In this document: piece by piece, positions 55,311 to 64,000 of the stretch | Position numbering within the stretch: position 1 is the stretch's first letter | How the letters are laid out: the number at the start of each line of letters is the position of its first letter | Assembly (NCBI GenBank): GCA_016710265.1 | Contig: JADJJL010000004.1 | Coordinates: 157,672 to 221,671 of the forward strand | Reading direction: 5' to 3' | Origin: Saprospiraceae bacterium | GTDB lineage: Bacteria > Bacteroidota > Bacteroidia > Chitinophagales > Saprospiraceae | Length of the DNA: 64,000 bases | Made by a program: the position numbers and the translations under genes | The notes under the pieces: model-generated | Databases searched by the model: none | What the model was told of the DNA's origin: nothing | The model's input: the letters and a program-made list of their open reading frames with translations, nothing else

Positions 55311-55327
55311 CTGCCCAATTTTAAAAG

Positions 55328-57160
55328 ATGGAACGCAATCATATCATAGGCTTTGTACTTATTTTCGCTGTGCTCTTTATGTGGAGTGAGTTTTTTTATA
55401 AACCCACAGTCGTAAAAAAGGCCCAGGAAAAAAAGATGGCCGACTCATTGGCCTTGGCAGAAAGCAAACAATTGGAAGCTGCAAAAACTGCGGAAATGCC
55501 AGTTTTGAAGGATAGTTTGAGTATTTCAGCCACAGATTCATCAGGAGGAGCTGAAATGCCAATCCAAGAAGAATTCTATTCTTTGAAAAACAAACTCTCT
55601 GAAATCACCATCAGCAATAAAGGGGCTAAAATTTCAAAAGTTCATGTATTCAATTACAAGAAAATCATCGTCAATGCAGCCGGCAATGAAGAAAAAACAG
55701 ATCTATATCTTTTAGAAGATCCAAAAAATAAGTTTGAATACAGAATTGAAAGTCCACAAGGAAGCATCAATACCGGCCTCTTGTTTTACAAATTAGAAGA
55801 GCAATCAGAAAATCAAATTAGGCTCCGTGCGACTTTGCCTTCAGGAGGAAGTGTGGTGCAAACTTATCGTTTAAGACCTGATGATTACACCTTGGATTAT
55901 ACAGTCAGATTGGACGGAGTTTCTGCACAGAAGGACATCGTTTTGTACACTGAAAATTACCTGGACAAGATTGAAAAAAATTATGAATACGAAAGAGTTT
56001 TTACTTCTGTATACTATAAGGAAGTAAAAGAAAATGCGGATTACTGTTCATGTAGGTCAGACGATTTGCATGATTCAAAAGAGAAAGCAGTTCAGTGGAT
56101 TTCGTATTCCAATCAGTTTTTTAATTCGACCATCATCCCATCTGCTCCATTTAATACAGCTCAGTTGGAAACAGTCATGCTTCAAGAAAATAGCGAGGAT
56201 CTTAAGCTGCTAAAATCAACCGCATACATCTCTGCATCTTCCATGATCGGTAAGGATTTTGAAATGAAATATTACATTGGACCCAATGAATATGATCGTC
56301 TAGCGTCTTTTGAGAACCATTTGCAAGATATTATACCCTACGGTTGGTCAGTTTTTGGAACCATCAATCGCTACGTCATTTTGCCTTTGTTTAGTTTCCT
56401 GAATTCCTTTATGGGAAATATGGGGATCATTATTTTACTGATGACCTTTATTGTAAAGTTGGTTGTTTTTCCTTTGGCCTATAAGATGTTGCAATCGCAG
56501 GCCAAGATGACCGCGCTTAAGCCAGAAATTGACAAACTGAAAGCAAAAAACAAGGACGACTTGCAGCAACAACAGGTGGAGACCATGAAGTTGTACAATG
56601 AATTTGGTGTAAATCCACTAGGAGGATGTTTCCCATTGTTGTTACAAATGCCCATTTGGATTGCCTTGTATCGATTTTTTCCAGCCACTATTGAATTTCG
56701 ACAGTCCGCATTTTTGTGGGCCACGGATTTAACGTCTTACGATGAATTTCTCAAACTGCCATTCACCATTCCTTTCTTTGGAGACACGCTCAGTTTGTTT
56801 GCCTTTTTATGGGTGATTTCTACCATCGTCTTTACGTATTATTCATCCAAGTCGATGGACCTTTCGGCCAATCCAGCCATGCTTTATATGCAATACCTGA
56901 TGCCTTTGTTGTTTTGGTTTATGTTTAATAAAACTGCTGCTGGTCTAACCTGCTATATGTTTTTTAGCAATATTTTAAATATCGCTCAAACAATAATTGG
57001 GAAGAATTATCTTTTTGATCATAATAAGATTCGTGAGAAATTAGAGTTTAATAAATCAAAACCCAAGAAGAAGGGTGGATTCCAAGAAAAATTGCAAGAA
57101 ATGATTAAAGAGAAGCAAAAACTTGAAATTGAAAAAGCTAAAAATCAAAAAAAGAAATAA
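55328..57160 (+). CDS. yidC: Membrane protein insertase YidC
   Basis: The 610-residue insertase has an N-terminal membrane helix (IIGFVLIFAVLFMWSEFFY) and a large periplasmic beta domain (about 60-345). The conserved five-helix core starts near residue 360 with YVILPLFSFLNSFMGNMGIIILLMTF. PLAYKMLQSQAKMTALKPEIDKLKAK and NPLGGCFPLLLQMPIWIALYRFF are the YidC/Oxa1 signatures. A basic C-terminal tail may contact ribosomes. Its stop codon overlaps the next ATG by one base. Confidence 0.96.
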   Translation: MERNHIIGFVLIFAVLFMWSEFFYKPTVVKKAQEKKMADSLALAESKQLEAAKTAEMPVLKDSLSISATDSSGGAEMPIQEEFYSLKNKLSEITISNKGAKISKVHVFNYKKIIVNAAGNEEKTDLYLLEDPKNKFEYRIESPQGSINTGLLFYKLEEQSENQIRLRATLPSGGSVVQTYRLRPDDYTLDYTVRLDGVSAQKDIVLYTENYLDKIEKNYEYERVFTSVYYKEVKENADYCSCRSDDLHDSKEKAVQWISYSNQFFNSTIIPSAPFNTAQLETVMLQENSEDLKLLKSTAYISASSMIGKDFEMKYYIGPNEYDRLASFENHLQDIIPYGWSVFGTINRYVILPLFSFLNSFMGNMGIIILLMTFIVKLVVFPLAYKMLQSQAKMTALKPEIDKLKAKNKDDLQQQQVETMKLYNEFGVNPLGGCFPLLLQMPIWIALYRFFPATIEFRQSAFLWATDLTSYDEFLKLPFTIPFFGDTLSLFAFLWVISTIVFTYYSSKSMDLSANPAMLYMQYLMPLLFWFMFNKTAAGLTCYMFFSNILNIAQTIIGKNYLFDHNKIREKLEFNKSKPKKKGGFQEKLQEMIKEKQKLEIEKAKNQKKK

Positions 57161-57732
57161 TGTTACGTTTTGCCTTTCTTATTTTTATAGGTCTGCTTTT
57201 AACTTCAGCTTGCCACCGCAAGAATAGTCAAAGAATGAATCATGACAATGGTTCGGTCGATCTTGATAATCAGGTTGGCAATACCAATCCTGATCCATTG
57301 CCTCGTTTTATTACATGGATTGGATTTAAAGATACTTTGACGGAACGATTGGACACCTTGTTGTTTATGAATAGGACTGCGTGTTTTGGATTTTGTCCCA
57401 CCTTTGATTTTACCCTTTTTAGCAATGGCGTTGTCTTGTACAATGGCATTCAACATACGGTTCCTCTTGGAAAAAAATGGCTTTTACTCAAGGAATCTGA
57501 TTGGGATGAAATCATGAAGTTGGCGAGAATGGCTGATTTTTTTGAACTTGAAAATGTATATCCTGTCAACCAAAGAGAGATGTTGGTGGATTTACCCAAT
57601 ATCAATATTCTAATCAAAAATGACAACAAAAGAAAACATATTCTCGACAATCATTCTGCTCCGGCAAAGCTTAAAACTTTGGAAGAAGCTGTGGAAAATA
57701 AATTGAAAGCCTTGCTTTCAGACGTCAAGTAA
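57160..57732 (+). CDS. DUF6438-type lipoprotein
   Basis: A 190-residue protein with a lipoprotein signal (LLLTSAC near residue 18). A short low-complexity linker is followed by a domain with TACFGFCPTFDFTLFSNGVVLYNG near residue 75. The CFGxCPxF/Y wording is that of DUF6438, found across Bacteroidota with no known role. It shares a base with the yidC stop, so it is likely co-transcribed and envelope-located. Confidence 0.75.
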   Translation: MLRFAFLIFIGLLLTSACHRKNSQRMNHDNGSVDLDNQVGNTNPDPLPRFITWIGFKDTLTERLDTLLFMNRTACFGFCPTFDFTLFSNGVVLYNGIQHTVPLGKKWLLLKESDWDEIMKLARMADFFELENVYPVNQREMLVDLPNINILIKNDNKRKHILDNHSAPAKLKTLEEAVENKLKALLSDVK

Positions 57733-57734
57733 AA

Positions 57735-58109
57735 CTAATTTGTTTTTTCTTCCTGTTTGACCAATAGGACTTTTCCATCTTCGAATATAATATAGCCTTG
57801 ATCATAACAAAAGTAATAGGTGTTGCCTGTTTTGGTTTGGATCAAATGGGTAAAATACCTAAAATCAAATCCCTTCCTCAGTAAACTGTCTTTTGACAAT
57901 GTTCTTTTCCCATCCGGGTTAAGATCTGTCATGATCTCGCGGTTGTTTTTGAGAATTTGATTGATGCTTTTTACAATGGGAGGAAGATCCTTTTTGGATT
58001 GTTGATGGTGGATGGATCTGCAACTGTCTGTACAAAATCTCTTGTCCCGTCTTCCCACCAGGGGAGCTTGACAAACAATGCATTTATTTTGTGGACTTTT
58101 TAGCATCAT
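57735..58109 (-). CDS. Small zinc-ribbon protein of unknown function
   Basis: A 124-residue basic protein. The N-terminus has CIVCQAPLVGRRDKRFC followed by CR, a four-cysteine zinc ribbon near residues 10-31. A helix and a C-terminal beta region (YYFCYDQGYIIFEDGKVLLV) follow. Similar small proteins are widespread in Bacteroidota. It is convergent with the DUF6438 gene, with 2 bp between the stops. Confidence 0.72.
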   Translation of the reverse strand: MMLKSPQNKCIVCQAPLVGRRDKRFCTDSCRSIHHQQSKKDLPPIVKSINQILKNNREIMTDLNPDGKRTLSKDSLLRKGFDFRYFTHLIQTKTGNTYYFCYDQGYIIFEDGKVLLVKQEEKTN

Positions 58110-58207
58110 GCATATTTCGGGTACAAAATATGGAAATTCTATTGGTCCGGTATAAATTTATTCGTCCATCAAAAAAGTCTGAAAATTGCAATCCCGATTA
58201 GCCCAAA

Positions 58208-60418
58208 TTATATTTTATAGCCAATTCCTAAAAACATGGTGCGACCTTGACCCGGAAGCAATCCTGGGCCTGGGTAACCTCCTGATCTTCTTGTAGCGTA
58301 TTTGGCATTGGTAAAATTATTGACTCCACAGGTCAATGTTAAAAGTTGATTTAATTCGATAGCCAAAGTGGCATCGTGCACTGCATAAGAAGGAATAAAT
58401 CCAATTGTTGAAGCAGTATTGGCTTGATATGTATTGGCGGCATCTGTAAAAATTCCAGAAACAAAATTGCTTTGGAATGAACAATGAATAAATTTGTATT
58501 CCAATTGTATTCCAAATCTGTGAACATATTCCGGAGCGTATTCTACTTTTTTTCCTTTGATTGATTTTGTAGGATCTTCTGCAATAGCCGGATTATTCCA
58601 ACTTATGTATTTTGAATTGTTAAGTGAGTTGGAAGAGAATATTTTAATATTGGGAATTGAATTCGTTTCAGCGAAAAGCAATTTTGTAAAATTCAATTCA
58701 AAATAAGATTCTACTCCGTAACTTTCACTGGCACCAATATTGGTTCTAAGTACATACCCATCTTTCATCAAGCTTCCAATTCTGTCATTGTATCTTAGGT
58801 GATATACACTAAAGTCAAAACTCAAATATTGTTTGACGCGACCTCTAATTCCGAGATCTGCATTATAGCCGTTTGCGTCTTGTAAATTAGGATCGATGAC
58901 ATCACTTACAGCACTTGGAGTCAATTCTGAAAAAGTAACTGGTCTGTATGCTTTAGATATATTGGCATACATATGAACGCGATCATTGATTTTAAACTCA
59001 AAAGCAATTCCGGCCAATAATATGTTTCTAGTACTATGGTCTGTCACATTTGAATCCACCAAGTTAATTCTCCCTTCAATGCTATTTTGGATATGTTCGT
59101 ATCGCAAGCCGGGGATCATTTTCCATCTTTTGTGAAGCTGAAATATATTTTCAGCAAATACAGAAAAATTTTGTGTGCCAAATTTTAAATCTCGTCCAAA
59201 ATTTTCATCAGTGGCTTGGTAGTTGGCATCGGAAAAAATAGTTCCCTTTCCCAATTGAAGCCTTGAAGTTTGTCCGTGATAGGCCCTTAAACCCAAAGCC
59301 AATTGGTGGGATTTTTTAAAAATTTTGTATGTGGTCAAACTTCGAATTTCAGAACCAATGTTATTGTATTCATCTTTGTCCAATTGTCTTTCTGCATAGT
59401 TTAAACTTTGAGATGAAATGGTATCTAAAGCGGGTAATGCTCGAATAAATCCAACACTGTTTCTAAAGCTGTGCGTCAAAAAAGTTTTCCATTGGATCGA
59501 AGAATTGTCATTGATTTTATAAATCAAATTTACGCTCCCTGTATTCCATGGTGTGCTCATCCAATTTCTAGATCTGATAGACTGTTGGTGGTTTTGATTA
59601 AACATTTGATCTGTCAAACCTCCTGGTTGCTGACTGGTATAATTCATCGAGGTATAATCAGCTGACAAAGTCCATTTCTGATTAAATTTATACTCCATTG
59701 AAAGATATCCTGTTTGAATTTTATATGCGTTGTTTTCTCTCCAAGTTTCAGCGGAGCGCTGGTGATAATAACCATACCATTTAAATTTACCAAGATCACC
59801 ACCTAAGGCGTTGTACGAATTGTATAAGTCATAAGAGCCAATGGTTTGTTGCACCTCTGCTTGCCACTTTTTTCCCTCTTTTGCGGATTTGATTCTATAA
59901 TTAACCAAACCACCAAATTGTGGTCCAAACTGCAGCGAAGCCGCACCACGGATGACTTCAATTTGTTCAACAGCTTCAATGGGGGGTGTAAAATACGCTT
60001 CAGGATAACCAAATACATCTGAGCATATGTCTGCGCCGTTTTGTCTTATATTGAATTCCCAGCTTCTATTTGGACTTAATCCTCGTGTTGCAATACTAGT
60101 TTGAATGCCTGAGGCATCGCTCTCCCAAATGCTTAATCCGGGAACTTTGGCATATATTTGACGTATATTGTTGCTGCTAAGGTCTGCAGTTTTTCTTTCT
60201 GGTCTTAGGATTTCGTTTTTCTTTCCGGCAAAAATAACTTGGTCTTTGCTATGGTTGTAATGATCTACTCCTCCTATGGAGTACTTTTCAGAAATTTCAA
60301 TGATTTCTAAAATCTTAGTTTTACTTGTGTCTTGTAATTGGTTGGCTTGTAGTGTGTTAAAATAAAAAATTGTAGAAGTTGCCAGGGTAAATTTTATAAG
60401 TATTAAACAGTTTTTCAT
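58208..60418 (-). CDS. TonB-dependent outer-membrane receptor (FecA-like, iron siderophore type)
   Basis: A 736-residue outer-membrane receptor with a signal peptide (about 1-25). The plug domain (about 60-190) includes VPGLSIWESDASGIQTSIATRGLSPNRSW and QIEVIRGAASLQFGPQFGG, and a 22-strand barrel ends FLGIGYKI with an aromatic C-terminus. The plug wording is closest to FecA-type ferric-citrate receptors, but the ligand is not fixed by sequence. The start is 30 bp from a DtxR-type palindrome that overlaps its promoter, strongly implying iron- or metal-dependent repression. Confidence 0.88.
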   Translation of the reverse strand: MKNCLILIKFTLATSTIFYFNTLQANQLQDTSKTKILEIIEISEKYSIGGVDHYNHSKDQVIFAGKKNEILRPERKTADLSSNNIRQIYAKVPGLSIWESDASGIQTSIATRGLSPNRSWEFNIRQNGADICSDVFGYPEAYFTPPIEAVEQIEVIRGAASLQFGPQFGGLVNYRIKSAKEGKKWQAEVQQTIGSYDLYNSYNALGGDLGKFKWYGYYHQRSAETWRENNAYKIQTGYLSMEYKFNQKWTLSADYTSMNYTSQQPGGLTDQMFNQNHQQSIRSRNWMSTPWNTGSVNLIYKINDNSSIQWKTFLTHSFRNSVGFIRALPALDTISSQSLNYAERQLDKDEYNNIGSEIRSLTTYKIFKKSHQLALGLRAYHGQTSRLQLGKGTIFSDANYQATDENFGRDLKFGTQNFSVFAENIFQLHKRWKMIPGLRYEHIQNSIEGRINLVDSNVTDHSTRNILLAGIAFEFKINDRVHMYANISKAYRPVTFSELTPSAVSDVIDPNLQDANGYNADLGIRGRVKQYLSFDFSVYHLRYNDRIGSLMKDGYVLRTNIGASESYGVESYFELNFTKLLFAETNSIPNIKIFSSNSLNNSKYISWNNPAIAEDPTKSIKGKKVEYAPEYVHRFGIQLEYKFIHCSFQSNFVSGIFTDAANTYQANTASTIGFIPSYAVHDATLAIELNQLLTLTCGVNNFTNAKYATRRSGGYPGPGLLPGQGRTMFLGIGYKI

Positions 60419-60440
60419 TGCTATGAGGATAATTTAGGCG

Positions 60441-60448
60441 CAAATATA
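60441..60448 (-). promoter_or_regulatory. -7 promoter element of the TonB-dependent receptor
   Basis: On the minus strand TATATTTG matches TAnnTTTG and continues GCGCC, about 23 bp before the ATG. The DtxR-type palindrome lies 4 bp upstream of it, so a bound regulator would block polymerase. Confidence 0.6.
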
Positions 60449-60451
60449 TAA

Positions 60452-60473
60452 TAAGTTAGGGAACCCTAACTTA
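60452..60473. promoter_or_regulatory. DtxR-family operator palindrome
   Basis: A perfect inverted repeat: TAAGTTAGGG, centre AA, CCCTAACTTA (10-bp arms). The TTAGG...CCTAA core is the hallmark of DtxR/IdeR/MntR boxes. It lies between the divergent receptor and regulator genes, 34 bp from the receptor ATG and 32 bp from the regulator ATG, so it can control the receptor and provide autoregulation. Confidence 0.85.
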
Positions 60474-60504
60474 AATTGTCAAAAATATTTTTTAATTTTG
60501 TGAA

Positions 60505-61245
60505 ATGGATCTGAATCTCTTGAGTCTCACAGATGAAAATTACCTGAAAGCCATCTACCAATTGTGCGAGCAAAATGTAGAAAGTTCTACTTCTACCAAT
60601 GAACTGGCACTCTTTCTAAATTTAAAGCCAGGAACGATCACCGAGAGCATCCGACGGCTGAGCGATAAAGGTTTGATCGCTTATGAAAAATATCAACCAC
60701 TTAGGTTGACCATTATAGGTAAAAGTCTTGCCTTGCAGATCATCCGAAAACAAAGGTTATGGAAAACCTGGTTGGTCAAAAAAATGGCTTTCGGTTGGGA
60801 AGAAATAGATGATCTGGCCCATCAGTTGGAACATATCCGTTCTATTAAACTCATCGATAAATTGGATGAAATCCTTGGATTTCCGCTCTTTGATCCCCAC
60901 GGTGACCCGATTCCGGATAGCAAGGGCAATGTAAGGGGAAAGTGTTTTATAAGTCTTGACAGATCGACACTTATGAAGTCTTATAGGATTACCGCCATCA
61001 ACGACCAATCCGAAAAATTTATAAAATACATGGATAAGCTCGGTCTAAAAATAGGAGACAGATTGGTCCCTTTGGATTTTGAGGAATATGATCAGGCCAT
61101 CACGATCAGTTTGAATGATCAACAATCAATCATGTTGCCAAAAACGGTTTCTGAAAATATCCTAATTACCTCGGAGTTACATTGTTGTGCCTTTGAAAAC
61201 CAGCAGTCCAACCCACCATGTCTTAATTATCAGCTGCAAAATTGA
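60505..61245 (+). CDS. DtxR-family metal-dependent transcriptional regulator
   Basis: The 246-residue regulator has an N-terminal winged helix (ENYLKAIYQLCEQN, STSTNELALFLNLKPGTITESIRRLSDKGLIAYEKYQPLRLT). The dimerisation and metal-binding domain includes LAHQLEHIRSIKLIDKLDEILGFPLFDPHGDPIP. The C-terminal FeoA/SH3-like domain (about 150-220) is present. In this family Fe2+ or Mn2+ promotes DNA binding and repression. TAATTTTG at 60493-60500 could be its -7 element, which would make the transcript almost leaderless. Confidence 0.9.
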   Translation: MDLNLLSLTDENYLKAIYQLCEQNVESSTSTNELALFLNLKPGTITESIRRLSDKGLIAYEKYQPLRLTIIGKSLALQIIRKQRLWKTWLVKKMAFGWEEIDDLAHQLEHIRSIKLIDKLDEILGFPLFDPHGDPIPDSKGNVRGKCFISLDRSTLMKSYRITAINDQSEKFIKYMDKLGLKIGDRLVPLDFEEYDQAITISLNDQQSIMLPKTVSENILITSELHCCAFENQQSNPPCLNYQLQN

Positions 61246-61302
61246 TCTTTTTTATGTTCTTTAATCAGTACTTTTGATCTTTCATACGTTTACTATATCA
61301 GG

Positions 61303-63576
61303 ATGAATAAATTAACACAATGCTTTCTATCGATTATATTTCTGGTGTCGACTGCCGCCTCCCATGCAGCCCACATCATAGGTGGAGAGATGTATTATGA
61401 ATGCATGGGATATGGCAATAATGGACTGGATTCCACCACCAGAACTTATCGAATTTATGTTAAATTGTATCGAGACTGTAGACCACAGCAACAAGCAGCA
61501 GGATTTGACATGCCACTTGGTTTTACGATATTTAGAAGAAATACCAACGGTAGTTATGCCAATGTTTTACCCGCAAATCAGGAATACAATATTCCAAGAT
61601 TGACCATTGGCCCTGAAATTATAGCAAATCCTGAATACCCCTGTCTTATTTTGCCTCCCGACATTTGTGTTGAAAGCGGAACCTATCAGTATGATGTCAC
61701 CTTGCCCATTATCCAAAATGAGTATGTCATGGTATGGCAAAGATGTTGTCGCAACAACACCATATCCAACATTCAAAATCCGGGCGGTACAGGTGCAACT
61801 TTTACCATTTCCATTCATCCGGAATCTCAAAGAACTTGCAATTCATCTCCTCGTTTTAATAATTTTCCACCGACCGTCGTTTGTGTTAATAATCCTATTA
61901 ATTTTGACCACAGTGCAGTAGATAAAGAAGGTGATTATTTGATTTATAGTTTCTGTGAGCCATTGGCCGGCGGTGGACAAGGACAGGGTGGAAATCCTTG
62001 CAATGCAGTGATTCCTACACCAGATTGTCCTCCACCATTTCCCTTGGTCCAATTTAGAGCACCATTGTACACCTATCTTTTTCCAATGGGAGGAAATCCC
62101 CCAGTAAATATTAATTCGCTCACAGGCTTGATTACTGGAGAGCCAAATACATTGGGACAGTTTGTGGTCAGCGTGTGTGTGTCAGAATATAGAAACGGAG
62201 TTTTATTGACCACTTTGCGAAGAGATTTTCAATTCAATGTGGCCAGTTGCCAGGGAACTGTCGTAGGTCAATTGGGAACAGGCGTTCAGACCAGAAAGAA
62301 ACATCATACCATTCTGTTGTGCAATGATACCGTTTTAACTATGCGAAATTTATCATACCAACAGCAATTTATATCAGAAGTAGTTTGGGAATATGACAAT
62401 GGTGGACAAACTGAAATTTTCAATGGATGGCAGCCCACGATTAATTTTAAAGAGGGAGGAATCCACAAAGGACGTTTTGTTTTAAATCCAGGAACCAACT
62501 GCAGCGATACGGTGACTTTTGAAGTGAATGTGATACCTCCTATACGAAGTGACTTTTCGATAAACTTTGACAGTTGCAAAGCAGGACCTGTTAGTTTTAG
62601 CGATTTAAGTTTTTCAAGTAGCAGCAATATTCGAGCTTGGGATTGGGATTTTGGAGATGGTTTTAGAGGATTTTCCAAAAACATGGAAATCAATTATGTG
62701 TATCCAGATCGCTACACCGTATTTTTAGAAGTGACCGATGAATTCGGCTGCAAAAGCAGAGCCCAAAAGGGACTTTTATGGCAACCTGCTCCTGATGTTA
62801 TCATTTTTGAACCTTCCATTCGTGAAGGATGTGTGCCCCTAAAAGTTGGATTTAAAAACATTTCATTTCCTACGGATTCCAGCTATCAATTTAATTGGAA
62901 ATTTAGCAATGGAGTGGATCGTACCGGTACCTCATTTATCCAGACCTTTGATTCGGTTGGAACCTATGATTTAAATTTGGAAGTAATATCACCACTCGGA
63001 TGCAGAAACGCTGCCGATTTTTTCGATGTGGTCCATGTATTTCCTCCACCCACGGCAGTCGGTGCTGTAGACCCAAGCTTAGTGAATATAGATACGCCAT
63101 TGGTGTTGCTTCAAGATATGACCAGCAATACTTTGGGCAGAACCTGGATCATTGATGGGAAGGAATATTTTTATGACAAAGATTTGCAATACGCTTTTGG
63201 AGATACAGGATGGCATACAGTTCGTTTAATTGCAAGTGACCGTTTTCTGTGTACAGATACTTTGGATTTTAGATTGTTTGTTTACAGAGATTTTAGTTTG
63301 TTTATGCCCAATGCTTTTTCTCCAAATGGAGATGGGGACAATGAAGATTTTAAACCTGTGGGTCAATTTACAGATTTAGTAAGTTACGAAATGAAAATCT
63401 ATGATCGATGGGGCGGTAAAATTTTTGAAACAAAATCCGTGGGAACCGGATGGAATGGGAAGTACAACAATACGGCGGATGATTTACCGGTCGGTGTGTA
63501 TATCTACGAGATAAATTATCAAGCAGCCAACAAGGAACCAGTGACTGAAAAAAAACAACTGATGCTGTTGCGGTAA
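61303..63576 (+). CDS. Secreted PKD-domain protein with gliding-motility-type (T9SS type B) C-terminus
   Basis: A 757-residue exported protein with a signal peptide (about 1-22, ending SHA). The first ~320 residues match the Cys-rich N-terminal region often found in these proteins (AAHIIGGEMYYECMGYG, KLYRDCR). PKD domains follow; one has AWDWDFGDGFRG near residue 445. The C-terminal ~90 residues are the gliding-motility-associated domain: FMPNAFSPNGDGDNEDFKP, MKIYDRWGGKIFET and GWNGKYNNTADDLPVGVYIYEI. It is predicted to be exported by T9SS to the surface. No enzymatic motif is visible. Confidence 0.87.
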   Translation: MNKLTQCFLSIIFLVSTAASHAAHIIGGEMYYECMGYGNNGLDSTTRTYRIYVKLYRDCRPQQQAAGFDMPLGFTIFRRNTNGSYANVLPANQEYNIPRLTIGPEIIANPEYPCLILPPDICVESGTYQYDVTLPIIQNEYVMVWQRCCRNNTISNIQNPGGTGATFTISIHPESQRTCNSSPRFNNFPPTVVCVNNPINFDHSAVDKEGDYLIYSFCEPLAGGGQGQGGNPCNAVIPTPDCPPPFPLVQFRAPLYTYLFPMGGNPPVNINSLTGLITGEPNTLGQFVVSVCVSEYRNGVLLTTLRRDFQFNVASCQGTVVGQLGTGVQTRKKHHTILLCNDTVLTMRNLSYQQQFISEVVWEYDNGGQTEIFNGWQPTINFKEGGIHKGRFVLNPGTNCSDTVTFEVNVIPPIRSDFSINFDSCKAGPVSFSDLSFSSSSNIRAWDWDFGDGFRGFSKNMEINYVYPDRYTVFLEVTDEFGCKSRAQKGLLWQPAPDVIIFEPSIREGCVPLKVGFKNISFPTDSSYQFNWKFSNGVDRTGTSFIQTFDSVGTYDLNLEVISPLGCRNAADFFDVVHVFPPPTAVGAVDPSLVNIDTPLVLLQDMTSNTLGRTWIIDGKEYFYDKDLQYAFGDTGWHTVRLIASDRFLCTDTLDFRLFVYRDFSLFMPNAFSPNGDGDNEDFKPVGQFTDLVSYEMKIYDRWGGKIFETKSVGTGWNGKYNNTADDLPVGVYIYEINYQAANKEPVTEKKQLMLLR

Positions 63577-63675
63577 ATATTAATTGTGCTGAAGAAACGA
63601 TTTGCATCTACATGTCTTTATGCGTGCACCCTCTGAATCTTACCAATTCCACTACTTTGGCTAAAGGATAGCATT

Positions 63676-64000
63676 ATGAGTAAAATTTTTAGATCGTTGA
63701 AAATCCTATTGGAGGAACATGAAGATCCTCGACGGGCTGCCGGCATGAGTGCATACATGAGAAATCAGTTTGTGTATCTTGGAATTCCTTCACCTCTGCG
63801 TAAAGAATTGGGAAAGCAAGTTTATCAGGAATATAAAAGTTTTAACTGGGACCAATTGAGTGGACTAATGTTGGATTGTTGGTCCAAAGATCAAAGAGAA
63901 TACAAATACGCTGCATTTGATTATGCCGCACATTTTATTAAATTTCTAAAGCCGGAACATATTCCATTTTTTGAAAACTTCATAGGTGATCAAAGTTGGT
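63676..64000 (+). CDS. DNA alkylation repair protein (AlkD-like), 3' partial
   Basis: The gene starts at ATG 63676 and runs off the window after 108 residues. The visible part, MSKIFRSLKILLEEHEDPRRA then MSAYMRNQFVYLGIPSPLRKEL, followed by WDQLSGLMLDCWSKDQREYKYAAFDYA, matches the HEAT-like helical start of AlkD-type DNA glycosylases, including the PxxxR segment after a short helix. The catalytic region lies downstream, so activity cannot be judged. Confidence 0.82.
   Translation, partial: MSKIFRSLKILLEEHEDPRRAAGMSAYMRNQFVYLGIPSPLRKELGKQVYQEYKSFNWDQLSGLMLDCWSKDQREYKYAAFDYAAHFIKFLKPEHIPFFENFIGDQSW

Larger units (their letters stand above)
54697..55327. other. AT-rich intergenic region with terminator-like hairpins and yidC promoter
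   Basis: No coding frame is convincing in these ~630 bp between divergent aroA and yidC. The left part is almost pure A/T (about 54760-54890). The right half holds two hairpins with T-runs (listed separately) and the yidC -7 element. The G+C-rich hairpins in otherwise AT-rich DNA suggest one or two short transcripts. Confidence 0.55.

Noticed and set aside
58208..60418. SusC/SusD-type polysaccharide uptake system
   Set aside because: The receptor lacks the SusC N-terminal extension, there is no SusD gene, and the adjacent operator points to metal control.

Overview
The window is a stretch of a low-GC Bacteroidota chromosome, most like Saprospiria or Chitinophagia. The evidence is several very large secreted proteins with SprB-like repeats, PKD domains and type IX secretion (T9SS) C-terminal sorting domains; families typical of the phylum (DUF1015, DUF1573, DUF6089, DUF6438, a Cys-poor DksA-like protein, NAD-dependent L-threonine dehydrogenase); little sign of Shine-Dalgarno sequences; and repeated TAnnTTTG-type -7 promoter elements. 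I see no tRNA, rRNA, CRISPR array, transposase or prophage.

Region 1 (1-15182, all +) is a surface-polysaccharide operon with gaps of at most 18 bp and many overlapping start/stop codons. It begins inside a Wzz-like chain-length protein. Next comes a CDP-sugar pathway: rfbF, rfbG, a 3,5-epimerase-like protein, a C-methyltransferase and a reductase. This set suggests a C-methyl-branched 6-deoxyhexose. After that come a CmcI-like enzyme, a Wzx flippase, glycosyltransferases, a Wzy-like polymerase, an asparagine-synthase-like amidotransferase and a two-domain oxidoreductase.

Region 2 (15173-16905) is the most unusual part: a gene-free array of twelve related units between two convergent operons. 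Units alternate between about 139 and about 165 bp, giving a dimeric period of about 304 bp. Nine units carry a copy of the last ~55 bp of the neighbouring glycosyltransferase gene (16850-17956, minus), and the peptide frame is recognisable in most of them. The other end of the unit matches the 3' end of the + strand oxidoreductase gene. The array therefore looks like an amplified convergent-gene spacer including both gene tails. Unit junctions form hairpins with arms of up to 14 bp.

Region 3 (16850-36628) holds a glycosyltransferase/methyltransferase pair, a degenerate FtsE-like ABC protein, ffh, two large secreted proteins, then a mostly minus-strand housekeeping block: DUF1015, gcvT, a HEAT-cyclophilin lipoprotein, a DksA-like protein, threonine dehydrogenase, a coiled-coil protein, a DnaQ-like exonuclease (+), recQ and a DUF6089 protein.

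Region 4 (36952-54696) has a subtilase, an 865-bp gene-free stretch, a fused 2-oxoacid dehydrogenase E1, a frameshifted sterol-desaturase gene, an enoyl-CoA hydratase, an ABC exporter, a PolX-like protein whose polymerase site has lost its aspartates, a DUF1573 lipoprotein, a second dockerin/cohesin-like T9SS protein, a K+ channel, an acetoacetyl-CoA reductase, and aroC-aroA.

Region 5 (54697-64000) has a 607-bp leader with two terminator-like hairpins before yidC, a DUF6438 lipoprotein, a small zinc-ribbon protein, a TonB-dependent receptor divergent from a DtxR-family regulator with a clear palindromic operator between them, a gliding-motility-type T9SS protein, and the start of a DNA alkylation repair (AlkD-like) gene cut by the window edge.
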